Source: Euzebya sp. (GTDB lineage Bacteria > Actinomycetota > Nitriliruptoria > Euzebyales > Euzebyaceae). From it: DNA of 64,000 nt. The stretch lies in contig NZ_CAXQBR010000075.1 in the NCBI RefSeq assembly GCF_964222135.1, positions 1 through 64,000 of the forward strand. Direction: 5' to 3'. Each line of letters opens with the position of its first letter. The first letter of the stretch is position 1. Below, piece by piece: positions 1-7,624 of this stretch. Under the pieces are notes generated by a model. The model did not search any database, was not told the DNA's origin, and saw only the letters and a list, made by a program, of their open reading frames with translations. The position numbers were made by a program, and so were the translations under genes.

Positions 1-217
1 TGGCCGGGGTCAGGAACTGCACTGACATGGCAGCCAGCGGCGGGGTCCGCCACCCGGTGCGCAGGTCCGCGCCGGAGCGGGCGGAGAAGCCGACCTCCAG
101 GCGGGTGATCGTGGTCACGTGCACCAGACCACGCTGGATGCGGTCAGCCCACGCCTGGGCGTCCGGACTCTCACCGAGGCGCACGAGTGCGGACTTGTCG
201 GCGAGCCATTCGGTCAC
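1..217 (-). CDS. vapC: VapC-type PIN-domain toxin, 3' end outside the window
   Basis: Toxin half of a type II toxin-antitoxin module. PIN-domain VapC proteins are Mg-dependent ribonucleases that cut tRNA or rRNA when not bound by antitoxin. The visible 72 codons start at GTG and read [14 protein letters not shown], which carries the first conserved PIN aspartate (D7). [11 protein letters not shown] near residues 42-52 carries the conserved glutamate. The remaining acidic residues would lie beyond base 1. The start overlaps the antitoxin stop by GTGA, so the two are translationally coupled. The first residues match the common FitB/VapC family closely. Completeness cannot be judged because the gene runs off the window. 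Confidence 0.85.
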   Translation of the reverse strand, partial: MTEWLADKSALVRLGESPDAQAWADRIQRGLVHVTTITRLEVGFSARSGADLRTGWRTPPLAAMSVQFLTPA

Positions 218-435
218 GACCAGGCAGACCGCATGATGTCGGGATCATCAAGGTCCCTGTGGCGCTCGCTGAACGCGCGGAGGTCATCGACGCTGACGGC
301 TCCGACGGTGACCCGGGCGTCACGGATGAGGGCTCGCCGGAGGTACTCGGTCCGCGAGATCCCCATCCGCTTCGCGCGGGCATCGATGGCGGAGACGACC
401 TCGTCGGGCACGTCCCTGATCAGCACGTCTGACAT
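214..435 (-). CDS. vapB: VapB/FitA-like ribbon-helix-helix antitoxin
   Basis: Antitoxin of 73 residues. The N-terminus ([14 protein letters not shown]...) is a typical ribbon-helix-helix DNA-binding region, followed by the helix [12 protein letters not shown]. The C-terminal part would wrap around the toxin. ATG at 435 is chosen because GAGGGGG lies about 8 bases upstream; an in-frame ATG at 462 falls inside the putative -10 element and is less likely. Its stop overlaps the toxin start as GTGA. RHH antitoxins usually repress their own operon, and an inverted repeat sits in the promoter just upstream. The pair lies within a putative integrated element, where it may act in maintenance. Confidence 0.88.
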   Translation of the reverse strand: MSDVLIRDVPDEVVSAIDARAKRMGISRTEYLRRALIRDARVTVGAVSVDDLRAFSERHRDLDDPDIMRSAWS

Positions 436-451
436 CCGATGGCCCCCTCGT

Positions 452-488
452 CGATAGCGCATGATATCGCGTCACGCGCCAGGGTGAA
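452..488 (-). promoter_or_regulatory. vapBC promoter with inverted-repeat operator
   Basis: Read on the minus strand, TTCACC (483-488) and TATCAT (461-466) are separated by 16 bases and precede vapB by about 25 bases. The arms CGATA (452-456) and TATCG (465-469) form an inverted repeat over the -10 region, a suitable site for autorepression by a ribbon-helix-helix antitoxin. This rests on sequence pattern only. Confidence 0.5.
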
Positions 489-568
489 GAAGTCCATCGT
501 CGATCAGGATGGGGTGGACGCACCGGCTGGTGGCTACCCGGTTCCCAGACCTCCGAGAGCGGCTGATC

Positions 569-790
569 TCAGACGTTGAAGTCCTGATCGTCTGGAGGTT
601 CCGGCACCGACGTGCGGGGCGAGGGCTTGGGCTGCCAGGCGGTGAGCCGGGAGAGCACGGTGTCGTAGAAGTGGGTGATGGCGTGCTCGACGCTGTCGAT
701 GAAGCCCTGCTGCTTGGCGGTGCCGCCGGCCTTGCGGCCCGCACCCATCGGGTACCTCTGGATCAGGATGAACTGGGCGGGCTCGCGCTT
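569..790 (-). other. In-frame continuation of the PD-(D/E)XK gene after TAG
   Basis: Directly after the TAG at 791-793 the same frame stays open for 73 codons to TGA at 569. It begins KREPAQFILIQRYPMGAGRK and later reads GFIDSVEHAITHFYDTVL and LTAWQPKP. As I remember the family, full-length members end with a similar segment (hydrophobic strand, G-x-GRK-x-GG, GFIDSV, FY, then a WQPK-like end). This looks like the true C-terminus cut off by a nonsense codon, not random open sequence. No start codon with a ribosome-binding site was seen for independent translation. Confidence 0.6.
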
Positions 791-1882
791 CTAATCATCG
801 ACCAGGCGCGCCGAGTCCTCGCGCGCTTCCGCCAGGGTGGTCATGGGTCCGGACTTGGCACGATGTGCGCGAGATTCGATGCACAGCTGATCGGGCGCGT
901 CCTTGAGCTGGCGAGTGACCCAGCCCACCCGGCCGCGCGCCCCCTTGTCCTCCGCCGCCTTGATCGTGGTCGTGCACGTCAGCTGCCGGGCCTTCAGGTC
1001 GGCATGGATCTCGAGATCACCGGTGGTGTTCGGGATACGCAGCGCCGCATCCAGCGTGCCGTGGTCGATGAGGGTCCGACTGAGCGCGTCGGCGCGTGCC
1101 TTGGCGTCGCTCCGGTGGCTCGCCGCGAGGACCTGGTGGACGTCGTGCCCGATCTCCGCCCCCATGGTCAGGGCGACGTAGCGGATGAGCTGGTCCCAGC
1201 GGCTGCAGACCTCGGCGACATCGCCGCTCTGGCGGGCCAGGGTCCCGTCCCGTGCCGCGCTGCGGACTGCGACCCAGGAGCCGCCCATGTCGTTGAACGA
1301 CAGCGCGCCCGATGACCGGTGCTCGAGGTAGCGGATGAGCTCCTCGAGGATCCAGCGCTGCTCGACGTCCTCGACGCCGGTGTGCTCCTTGAGCCGGACC
1401 GCTGTGGCGATCAGCTGGGTCCAGGAGATGTGGTGCAGCGCGACGGTGGAGTTCGACCGCGGCTGGGCGCCGGGGGTGGGATGGATGCCCGGGGCGGGGG
1501 CGATCTCGTTGGAGATGGTCACGACGGCGTTGAAGCGGTTGGCGCGGGCGAGCTTGATGTAGGTCTGGATCTGCTCGGCCTCGAGAGCGTTCGTGCCGGT
1601 CTTGACCTCGATCAGCGCGGTCCAGGTGTTCTTGGCGTAGCTGATCTGCACGAGCCCGTCGGGGCGGATCTTGCGGCCGTCGTGGTCGAAGATCACCTCG
1701 GTGAAGGTGTCGACCTGGGCACGTGCAGCCCGCGACGCCCCCATGGGACTGAACAGCTCGACGGAGAGCGGTCGGACGACACCGACCACGGCGAGCAACG
1801 CCGACGTCGCACGTTCCTCTGCCTCACGGTCCGATCCGATCCCCTTCACCGGGATCAGCCGCGCTCGAGTCCAACCCTCCAT
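791..1882 (-). CDS. PD-(D/E)XK nuclease-like protein, ended early by an amber codon
   Basis: Soluble protein of 363 residues. An N-terminal nuclease-like core contains RPDGLVQ (D75) and ALIEVKTG (E92, K94), the PD-(D/E)XK arrangement, followed by helices around NALEAEQIQTYIKLA. Proteins of this type are common in actinobacteria, often named only stress response protein; the substrate is unknown. ATG at 1882 is preferred because GGAGGG lies 6 bases upstream; ATG at 1888 abuts the Shine-Dalgarno sequence. The reading frame stops at TAG (791-793), yet the same frame continues for 73 sense codons with family-like sequence. The gene is therefore probably a recent nonsense mutant or a readthrough case. 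Confidence 0.75.
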   Translation of the reverse strand: MEGWTRARLIPVKGIGSDREAEERATSALLAVVGVVRPLSVELFSPMGASRAARAQVDTFTEVIFDHDGRKIRPDGLVQISYAKNTWTALIEVKTGTNALEAEQIQTYIKLARANRFNAVVTISNEIAPAPGIHPTPGAQPRSNSTVALHHISWTQLIATAVRLKEHTGVEDVEQRWILEELIRYLEHRSSGALSFNDMGGSWVAVRSAARDGTLARQSGDVAEVCSRWDQLIRYVALTMGAEIGHDVHQVLAASHRSDAKARADALSRTLIDHGTLDAALRIPNTTGDLEIHADLKARQLTCTTTIKAAEDKGARGRVGWVTRQLKDAPDQLCIESRAHRAKSGPMTTLAEAREDSARLVDD

Positions 1883-2013
1883 GGACATCCCTCCCACCTC
1901 GCCGCCGCCACGGATCATGCCAGATGGCATCCATCCCGAGGGGAGCTGATCCGCGCTCGGGACGCGCTGCGGGAGCGGTTGCAGCGCTCCAAGGACGACA
2001 TCTCTGGTGGACG

Positions 2014-2496
2014 TCAGCGCATCACCGGCTGTCCAGTGACGATCAGGTTCTCTCCTTCGGTCCGGACCCGGTCCACGAGGAACGGGGAACGGAGGACGTC
2101 GCGCACGTCCGGTGTGACGAAGTAGGTGTCGTGGACGAAGCGACCCGTGCCGGTGACCCCGCCGGGGAAGGAACCGGGGATGGCGAGGTGCAAGCCGTCG
2201 CAGTCCAAGATCGTCCAGTGACGGACCACGGCCACCGCGGAGCACGTGAACCGGTACGTCGCCGACCACGGCGGCACAGCCTCGAACTCCGCCTCGCCGT
2301 CGACCGACGCGGCCTCGACGTGAGGGTGCCAGTCGCTCGGGGTGGTGGCCCCGCGTCGTTGCACCTCGACCATGGCGGTCCACACCTCGCCTGGCGTCGG
2401 GACGGGTTCACCGTCACCGATCATCCAGCCGGGGTGGAAGATCTCGATGCTGGCACCCACGATGCCCACAGCCTGGACCACCGGTGCGCAGGCCAC
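2014..2496 (-). CDS. Hypothetical protein, 160 residues
   Basis: Not recognised. The product is probably cytosolic: no signal peptide or membrane segment is visible and the composition is balanced, with many aromatic residues (for example HPGWMIG, PPWSATYRF, HDTYFVTPDV). The GTG start at 2496 has GGAG about 7 bases upstream. The gene lies between the PD-(D/E)XK gene and a lipoprotein gene, all on the minus strand inside the presumed integrated element, so it may be cargo of that element. Confidence 0.65.
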   Translation of the reverse strand: MACAPVVQAVGIVGASIEIFHPGWMIGDGEPVPTPGEVWTAMVEVQRRGATTPSDWHPHVEAASVDGEAEFEAVPPWSATYRFTCSAVAVVRHWTILDCDGLHLAIPGSFPGGVTGTGRFVHDTYFVTPDVRDVLRSPFLVDRVRTEGENLIVTGQPVMR

Positions 2497-2539
2497 GCGA
2501 CGTCTCCGCCCGCGCCGTAGGAACGCGCAGCCCGACGCG

Positions 2540-3013
2540 TCACCCAGTCATCGTCACCTCGACCGCTCCGGACGCGTTGAAGACCGCCGTCTCCCCCGTG
2601 GGGGCGCAGGCGTCGTCCACGAGGGCCAGGTCCGGGTGGTACCCGCCACCCCCGGACACCACGTCACCCACCGTCACGGTCCTCCCGTCCGACAGCTCCA
2701 GCGTCAACGGGTCCGTCCCGACGAGCCCGGTGCCGTGGGGCCACACCACCGGGTAGCGCACGTCGACCTCCTCGTCGTGGAGCACGGCCCCGCACGCCTC
2801 GTCGTACTCCACCGTCCCCCGCACCAGCGCGTCGAGGCCAGCCGTGCTCGGTTGGGCGCTCCGCCAGATCTGCACCTCGTCGAGCTCCACGAACTCGAAG
2901 CGGCCATCCGCTGCGGCGTCGACGACCGTCCCGCCGCCCGATGGATCAGCGCAGCCTGCGCCGGCGATCGCCAGCGCGACGACGAGACCGATCAGCTGCC
3001 GGGGGATGCCCAT
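2540..3013 (-). CDS. Small secreted lipoprotein of unknown function
   Basis: Protein of 157 residues with a lipoprotein signal peptide: MGIPRQ, a hydrophobic stretch, then the lipobox AGAGC with the lipidated Cys near residue 21. The mature part is acidic and Gly/Val rich with no family I can name. ATG at 3013 is chosen because GGAGG lies 5 bases upstream; the in-frame GTG codons just before it overlap the Shine-Dalgarno sequence. It is transcribed divergently from the excisionase-like gene and is probably part of the same integrated element. Confidence 0.75.
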   Translation of the reverse strand: MGIPRQLIGLVVALAIAGAGCADPSGGGTVVDAAADGRFEFVELDEVQIWRSAQPSTAGLDALVRGTVEYDEACGAVLHDEEVDVRYPVVWPHGTGLVGTDPLTLELSDGRTVTVGDVVSGGGGYHPDLALVDDACAPTGETAVFNASGAVEVTMTG

Positions 3014-3055
3014 CACCACCTCCGACGCCCATCGGGGCGCGTCCGTTCCAACTTC

Positions 3056-3066
3056 GTTGACACAAC
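3056..3066. promoter_or_regulatory. Inverted repeat with TTGACA in a divergent intergenic region
   Basis: GTTGacaCAAC (3056-3066) is a short inverted repeat between the divergent lipoprotein and excisionase-like genes, and it contains TTGACA (3057-3062) on the plus strand. No good -10 sequence is seen 17 bases downstream. An operator role for an element-encoded regulator is a guess. Confidence 0.25.
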
Positions 3067-3093
3067 CTCGCCTCCTCCCCCGTCCAACCCTGC

Positions 3094-3411
3094 ATGGACG
3101 TCCCGGCCGGCAGCGAACCCGTCACACGCGTGGCGGTCCTCAGCACCGACGAGCTCGAAGTGCTGGTCGCCGAGGCATCTGCCCGCGCCGCCGAACAGGT
3201 GCTCCACGCATCGACGACCCAGCGCGGCTTGAAGGTGTCCGAGGTCGCCGAGCGGCTGTCGTGTGCGGAGTCGACGGTGTACGGGATGATCCAGCGGGGT
3301 GAGTTCCCGGTGATCCGGCTCGGCTCGGCCATCCGGGTCCCCGAGTCCGCCCTCGACGACTGGGTCAGGTCTCAGACGGCACCGCTCCACCAGCCCCGCC
3401 CTCCTGCGTGA
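3094..3411 (+). CDS. xis: Excisionase-like helix-turn-helix protein
   Basis: Protein of 105 residues. Residues about 50-95 (LKVSEVAERLSCAESTVYGMIQRGEFPVIRLG...VPESALDDWV) form a MerR-like winged HTH of the HTH_17/excisionase family: locate helix, recognition helix with TVYGMI, then the beta wing RLGSAIRVP. Such proteins bend DNA at attachment sites and help the integrase excise the element. The N-terminus is a predicted helix (ELEVLVAEASARAAEQVL). The gene is convergent with the integrase and the 3' ends overlap by 47 bases, an unusual layout because xis normally precedes int on the same strand. ATG at 3094 lacks a clear Shine-Dalgarno sequence; a GTG at 3130 is an alternative. Confidence 0.75.
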   Translation: MDVPAGSEPVTRVAVLSTDELEVLVAEASARAAEQVLHASTTQRGLKVSEVAERLSCAESTVYGMIQRGEFPVIRLGSAIRVPESALDDWVRSQTAPLHQPRPPA

Positions 3412-4636
3412 ACACCCGGTTCAGCCTGGCCGCGTTCAGCCGGCGCCGCTCGTCCAGCACATGGCCGTAGCGCGACAGCACCAACGCGCCGCCATCCGCA
3501 TGCCCCAGCAGGTCGGCGACCTCACGCACCGACGCGCCAGCCGCGAGGGCGAAGGTGGCCGCGGAGTGCCGCAGGTCGTGCAGCCGCATTCCCGGCAGGG
3601 CGGCCCCCTCACGGACATCGACCCACCACCGTCGAAGGTTCCCCACCTCCACCGCCGTCCCAACCGCGGACGTGACCACCAGCGGCCCCGGTTCGGGGTC
3701 GGTCCACACCGGTGCGGTCGCCCGCGCCGCCGCCTGCCGCCCACGATGGGCCACGAGCGCCTCGACCACGACCTCGGGGAGCACGATCATCCGCCGGCTG
3801 GCCGCGGACTTCACGTCCGGGAACGTCATCCTCCCCCCGTAGCGGCGCGCCTGGCGACGGATGCGCACCGTCGGGCCGTCGAGGTCCACGTCGGACCACG
3901 CCAGACCCAGCGCCTCTCCCACCCGCAGGCCGAGGACGGCCATCAGCACGACCGCGATGCCGAACTGGTCGTCGGCGACCAGGTCCAGCAGGTGACGGGC
4001 CCGCTCGGGCGTGGCCACGACCGGCTCACCTCTCCGCTCGGGTAGGGACCGCACGTCCGCGGCGACGTTGGTGACCGGGAACCCCGCGCGGCGGGCGTCG
4101 CCGAGCGCGAGGGACAGGACGGCCTTGCTCCGGTTGGCCGTGCCCGGCTTGCGGCCCGCGCGCGTCACCGCGTCCAGCAGCATCTCGACGTGCCGGGGAC
4201 GCAGGTCGCGCAGCTTCACCTGCCCGATGGTCGGGATGACCCAGGTCCGCGCCCGCTGGGCGTACAGGTCGGCGGTCTGCGGCCGGATCTCCCCGCGCGC
4301 GGCTCGGGCCTCCAGCCGCGGCAGCCACGTCTGCTCCAGGTACGCCGCCAACGTCAGGTCCGGCTCGGCCAGTCGCTCGCCGTGCGCCTCCAGCTCGGCC
4401 TGCAGCACCTTTAGCTTCCGGCGCGCCTCCGCCCGGGTGTCGGCGACGCGCGTGCGACGACGGCGCTTGCCTGTCGCGGGATCCGGACTGAGATCGATCG
4501 TGGCGACCCGGTCGGGCCCCTCCCGGTCCCCAGGCGCAATGGAGGGGGGTTCGAAAGGGGGGCGGAGCCCCCATTGGGGAGAACAGCGCCGCAGGCGCTC
4601 GCGAGTTGGAAGGAGCGCGCAGCGCGACTGACCCAC
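3365..4636 (-). CDS. int: Tyrosine site-specific integrase with abnormal N-terminus
   Basis: Tyrosine recombinase of about 423 residues. It has a SAM-like core-binding domain (about 90-180) and a catalytic domain with R238 (GLRVGEALGL), K276 (PDVKSAAS), H353 and R356 (LHDLRHSAAT), H379 (LLGHAD) and nucleophile Y390 (SRYGHV), all present. It integrates and excises a mobile element at the adjacent tRNA-Arg, whose 3' end is 22 bases from the first codon. The AP2-like N-terminal domain is incomplete: family-like sequence starts only at VATIDLSPDPATGKRRRR (residue 44), and the preceding residues are low-complexity sequence translated through hairpins. The only in-frame start found is GTG at 4636, without a good ribosome-binding site. 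Confidence 0.85.
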   Translation of the reverse strand: MGQSRCALLPTRERLRRCSPQWGLRPPFEPPSIAPGDREGPDRVATIDLSPDPATGKRRRRTRVADTRAEARRKLKVLQAELEAHGERLAEPDLTLAAYLEQTWLPRLEARAARGEIRPQTADLYAQRARTWVIPTIGQVKLRDLRPRHVEMLLDAVTRAGRKPGTANRSKAVLSLALGDARRAGFPVTNVAADVRSLPERRGEPVVATPERARHLLDLVADDQFGIAVVLMAVLGLRVGEALGLAWSDVDLDGPTVRIRRQARRYGGRMTFPDVKSAASRRMIVLPEVVVEALVAHRGRQAAARATAPVWTDPEPGPLVVTSAVGTAVEVGNLRRWWVDVREGAALPGMRLHDLRHSAATFALAAGASVREVADLLGHADGGALVLSRYGHVLDERRRLNAARLNRVFTQEGGAGGAVPSET

Positions 4637-4651
4637 GGGCCGGAGGCCCGT
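4558..4651. repeat. Cluster of short hairpins with purine triloops beside the attachment site
   Basis: Three perfect hairpins lie within 94 bases: GGGGGC-GGA-GCCCCC (4558-4572), AGCGCC-GCA-GGCGCT (4585-4599) and ACGGGCC-GGA-GGCCCGT (4635-4651). All have 6-7 bp stems and three-base loops GGA or GCA. They sit between the integrase body and tRNA-Arg and are read through by the first codons of the integrase frame. They could be integrase arm or regulatory structures, or a small dispersed repeat family. Confidence 0.6.
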
Positions 4652-4657
4652 CGCGAG

Positions 4658-4730
4658 CGCCCCCGGCAGGATTCGAACCTGCGACGCACGGTTTAGGAAA
4701 CCGACGCTCTATCCCCTGAGCTACGGGGGC
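4658..4730 (-). tRNA. tRNA-Arg (anticodon CCU)
   Basis: Cloverleaf of 73 bases without encoded CCA. Acceptor arm GCCCCCG pairs with CGGGGGC, D-stem GCTC pairs with GAGC, the anticodon loop TTCCTAA gives CCT, and the T arm GCAGG-TTCGAAT-CCTGC is perfect. tRNA-Arg(CCU) is a frequent integration target for tyrosine-integrase elements, and the integrase is directly downstream. A TACGAT hexamer (4758-4763, complement) about 28 bases upstream of the 5' end is a plausible -10 element. Confidence 0.95.
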
Positions 4731-4929
4731 TCGGCCGCGTGGTGCGGCGGGGTCGACATCGTAGGCGGCGCCGGGGGGTGGGGCCGAGCGAGCCGATGAC
4801 ATCTGCGGACCCGCCACGTCCCAACGGCGTGACCCGACGTACAGGAGCAGCGATGCACGAACCCGATCCCCGCCCCTCCCCCGCCGCGGTAGCGTGCGCC
4901 CGTTCGACATCCCACGATGAGGCGGGACG

Positions 4930-5952
4930 ATGACGACCCTGGCGATCGGCACCGAGAAGGGCGCCTACCTGCTCACCGACGACGGCGGGGCGTGGTCCGT
5001 GGAGCAGCTGTTCCCCGGCTGGCGGGTGACCGCGTTCGGCAAGGCCGCGGACGGGACCTACCTCGCCGGCGCGGCGAGCGGCTGGTTCGGCCCGTCGGTC
5101 CACACGAGCCCGGACCTCGTCGAGTGGACCCAGGTCGTCGACGGGCCCGCCTACCCCGAGGACGGCCCGGACCTCGAGCAGATCTGGACCTTCACGACTG
5201 CACCCGACGGCCGGGTGTGGTGCGGGGTGGCGCAGGCCGGCCTGTTCACCTCCGACGACCACGGGCGGTCCTGGCAGCCCGTCGAGGCCTTCAACGGCCA
5301 CCCGACCCGACCGCGGTGGGAGCCGGGCGCCGGCGGCCTGTGCACCCACCGGATCCTGCTCGACGGCGACCGCGTGTGGGCGGCCGCCTCCGCCGTCGGC
5401 GTGTTCCGCTCCGACGACGCCGGTGCGACGTTCATCCCGCGCAACACCGGGCTCGGGATCGCGGTCCCCGGCGGCGAGGCGCCGGAGGTGGGGTCGTGCG
5501 TCCACGCGCTGGTGGCCGACCCGGGCAACCCCGACCTGCTGTGGATGCAGAACCACATGGGCGTGTTCCGCTCGACCGACGGCGCGGACTCCTGGGAGCG
5601 GATCGAGCAGGGCCTGCCCGCCAACTTCGGCTTCCCCATCGGCAGGGACGCGGCGTCGGGGTCGCTCTTCATCGTCCCCCTGGACGCCGACGTCGACCGC
5701 ACCCCCGTGGATGGCGACTTCGCGGTCTGGCGCTCCACCGACGCCGGGGACACCTGGCACCGGTCGGGCGAGGGCTGGCCCGAGGCCGCCACGTACGACT
5801 CGGTGCTCCGCGGCGCGATGGCCACCGACGGCGACGGCGGGGTCGTCATCGGCACAACCGGCGGGCAGATCTGGGCGACCGAGGACGCCGGCGACCACTG
5901 GACCCGCCTGCCCGGCACCTTCCCGCGCATCGACGCCGTGGCGGTGCTGTAG
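4930..5952 (+). CDS. BNR/Asp-box beta-propeller protein (sialidase-fold, F510_1955-like)
   Basis: Protein of 340 residues built of repeated beta-propeller blades with Asp-box motifs of the form S-x-D-x-G-x-x-W: TSDDHGRSW, RSDDAGATF, RSTDGADSW, RSTDAGDTW and ATEDAGDHW. Such proteins carry a sialidase or VPS10-like fold, but the sialidase catalytic residues are not obvious, so hydrolase activity is uncertain. No signal peptide is present, suggesting cytosolic location. ATG at 4930 follows GAGGCGGG. The MoaD-like gene begins 3 bases after the stop, and I recall this pairing from other genomes, which suggests joint function. A TAGCGT hexamer near 4893 could be the -10 element. Confidence 0.8.
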   Translation: MTTLAIGTEKGAYLLTDDGGAWSVEQLFPGWRVTAFGKAADGTYLAGAASGWFGPSVHTSPDLVEWTQVVDGPAYPEDGPDLEQIWTFTTAPDGRVWCGVAQAGLFTSDDHGRSWQPVEAFNGHPTRPRWEPGAGGLCTHRILLDGDRVWAAASAVGVFRSDDAGATFIPRNTGLGIAVPGGEAPEVGSCVHALVADPGNPDLLWMQNHMGVFRSTDGADSWERIEQGLPANFGFPIGRDAASGSLFIVPLDADVDRTPVDGDFAVWRSTDAGDTWHRSGEGWPEAATYDSVLRGAMATDGDGGVVIGTTGGQIWATEDAGDHWTRLPGTFPRIDAVAVL

Positions 5953-5954
5953 CG

Positions 5955-6230
5955 GTGGCCCGCGGCGCGGTGCTGCTCCCGTCGGTCCTCACCCCGGCGA
6001 TCGGCGGCGTCCGGCGCGTCGACGTCGACGGCGCGACGATCCGCGAGGCCCTCACCGACCTGTGCCGGCAGCACCCGGCGCTCATGGTGCACCTGTTCGA
6101 CTCCGCCGGCCGCTGGCGCCGCCACGTGCTGTGCGTCCACCACGACGAGCCGGTCGGTGAGGCGGCGATGGACGCCGCGTTCGCCGAGGACGACGAGCTG
6201 GTCATCATGCCCGCCGTGTCCGGGGGTTGA
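5955..6230 (+). CDS. MoaD/ThiS-family ubiquitin-like protein ending in GG
   Basis: Small protein of 91 residues with a beta-grasp pattern: VLLPSVLTPAIGG, a helix around TIREALTDLCRQHPAL, and EDDELVIMPAVSGG at the end. The C-terminal diglycine is the site that becomes adenylated and thiocarboxylated (sulfur carrier for molybdopterin, thiamine or cysteine) or conjugated to protein. The GTG start is 3 bases after the stop of the propeller gene, so the two are co-translated. No E1-like activating enzyme (MoeB/ThiF) lies nearby, so its partner is elsewhere. A role in pterin synthesis versus a different sulfur transfer cannot be decided here. Confidence 0.82.
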   Translation: MARGAVLLPSVLTPAIGGVRRVDVDGATIREALTDLCRQHPALMVHLFDSAGRWRRHVLCVHHDEPVGEAAMDAAFAEDDELVIMPAVSGG

Positions 6231-6264
6231 CCGGGCGCCCGCCACCCACACCGCCACCACCGCA

Positions 6265-6278
6265 TGTAAGCGCTTGCA
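6265..6278. promoter_or_regulatory. LacI-family operator upstream of msiK
   Basis: TGTAAGCGCTTGCA is a nearly perfect palindrome around AAGCGCTT, the core typical of LacI/CcpA-type operators. It lies 81 bases before the sugar ABC ATPase gene and just after the MoaD-like gene. No LacI-family regulator is encoded in the window, so it must act in trans. Sugar-dependent control of the ATPase is inferred. Confidence 0.7.
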
Positions 6279-6304
6279 GCCAAAGTGGTTGCGCACCGCC
6301 ACCC

Positions 6305-6342
6305 GGTCAGCGACCATGCACGCCACTGCAGGGTCAGCGACC
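6305..6342 (+). repeat. Direct repeat GGTCAGCGACC in the msiK leader
   Basis: The 11-mer GGTCAGCGACC occurs at 6305-6315 and 6332-6342, with start points 27 bases apart (between two and three helical turns), just before the Shine-Dalgarno region of msiK. It may be a second regulator-binding site or chance. Confidence 0.4.
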
Positions 6343-6358
6343 GGAGGGTGAACCCCAG

Positions 6359-7558
<1,200 letters not shown>

Positions 7559-7580
7559 CCCGCACCGTCTCATCCCGCGA

Positions 7581-7607
7581 CGCGCCGACCCGCACCGGGT
7601 CGGCGCG
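7581..7607 (+). terminator. Hairpin terminator between msiK and rbsK
   Basis: Perfect 11-bp stem (7581-7591 with 7597-7607) and five-base loop GCACC, 22 bases after the msiK stop and 17 bases before the ribokinase start. There is no U-run, as is usual in high-GC actinobacteria, so it may be partial or structure-dependent. Confidence 0.65.
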
Positions 7608-7624
7608 CGCATGAGGAGGCCCAC

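Noticed and set aside
3057-3062. TTGACA as a -35 element for the excisionase-like gene
   Set aside because: No TAnnnT-like hexamer occurs 16-18 bases downstream, so a normal promoter is not supported.
1-4730. A complete integrated element bounded by two attachment sites
   Set aside because: No second copy of the tRNA-Arg 3' end was found in the window; the other end must lie left of base 1.
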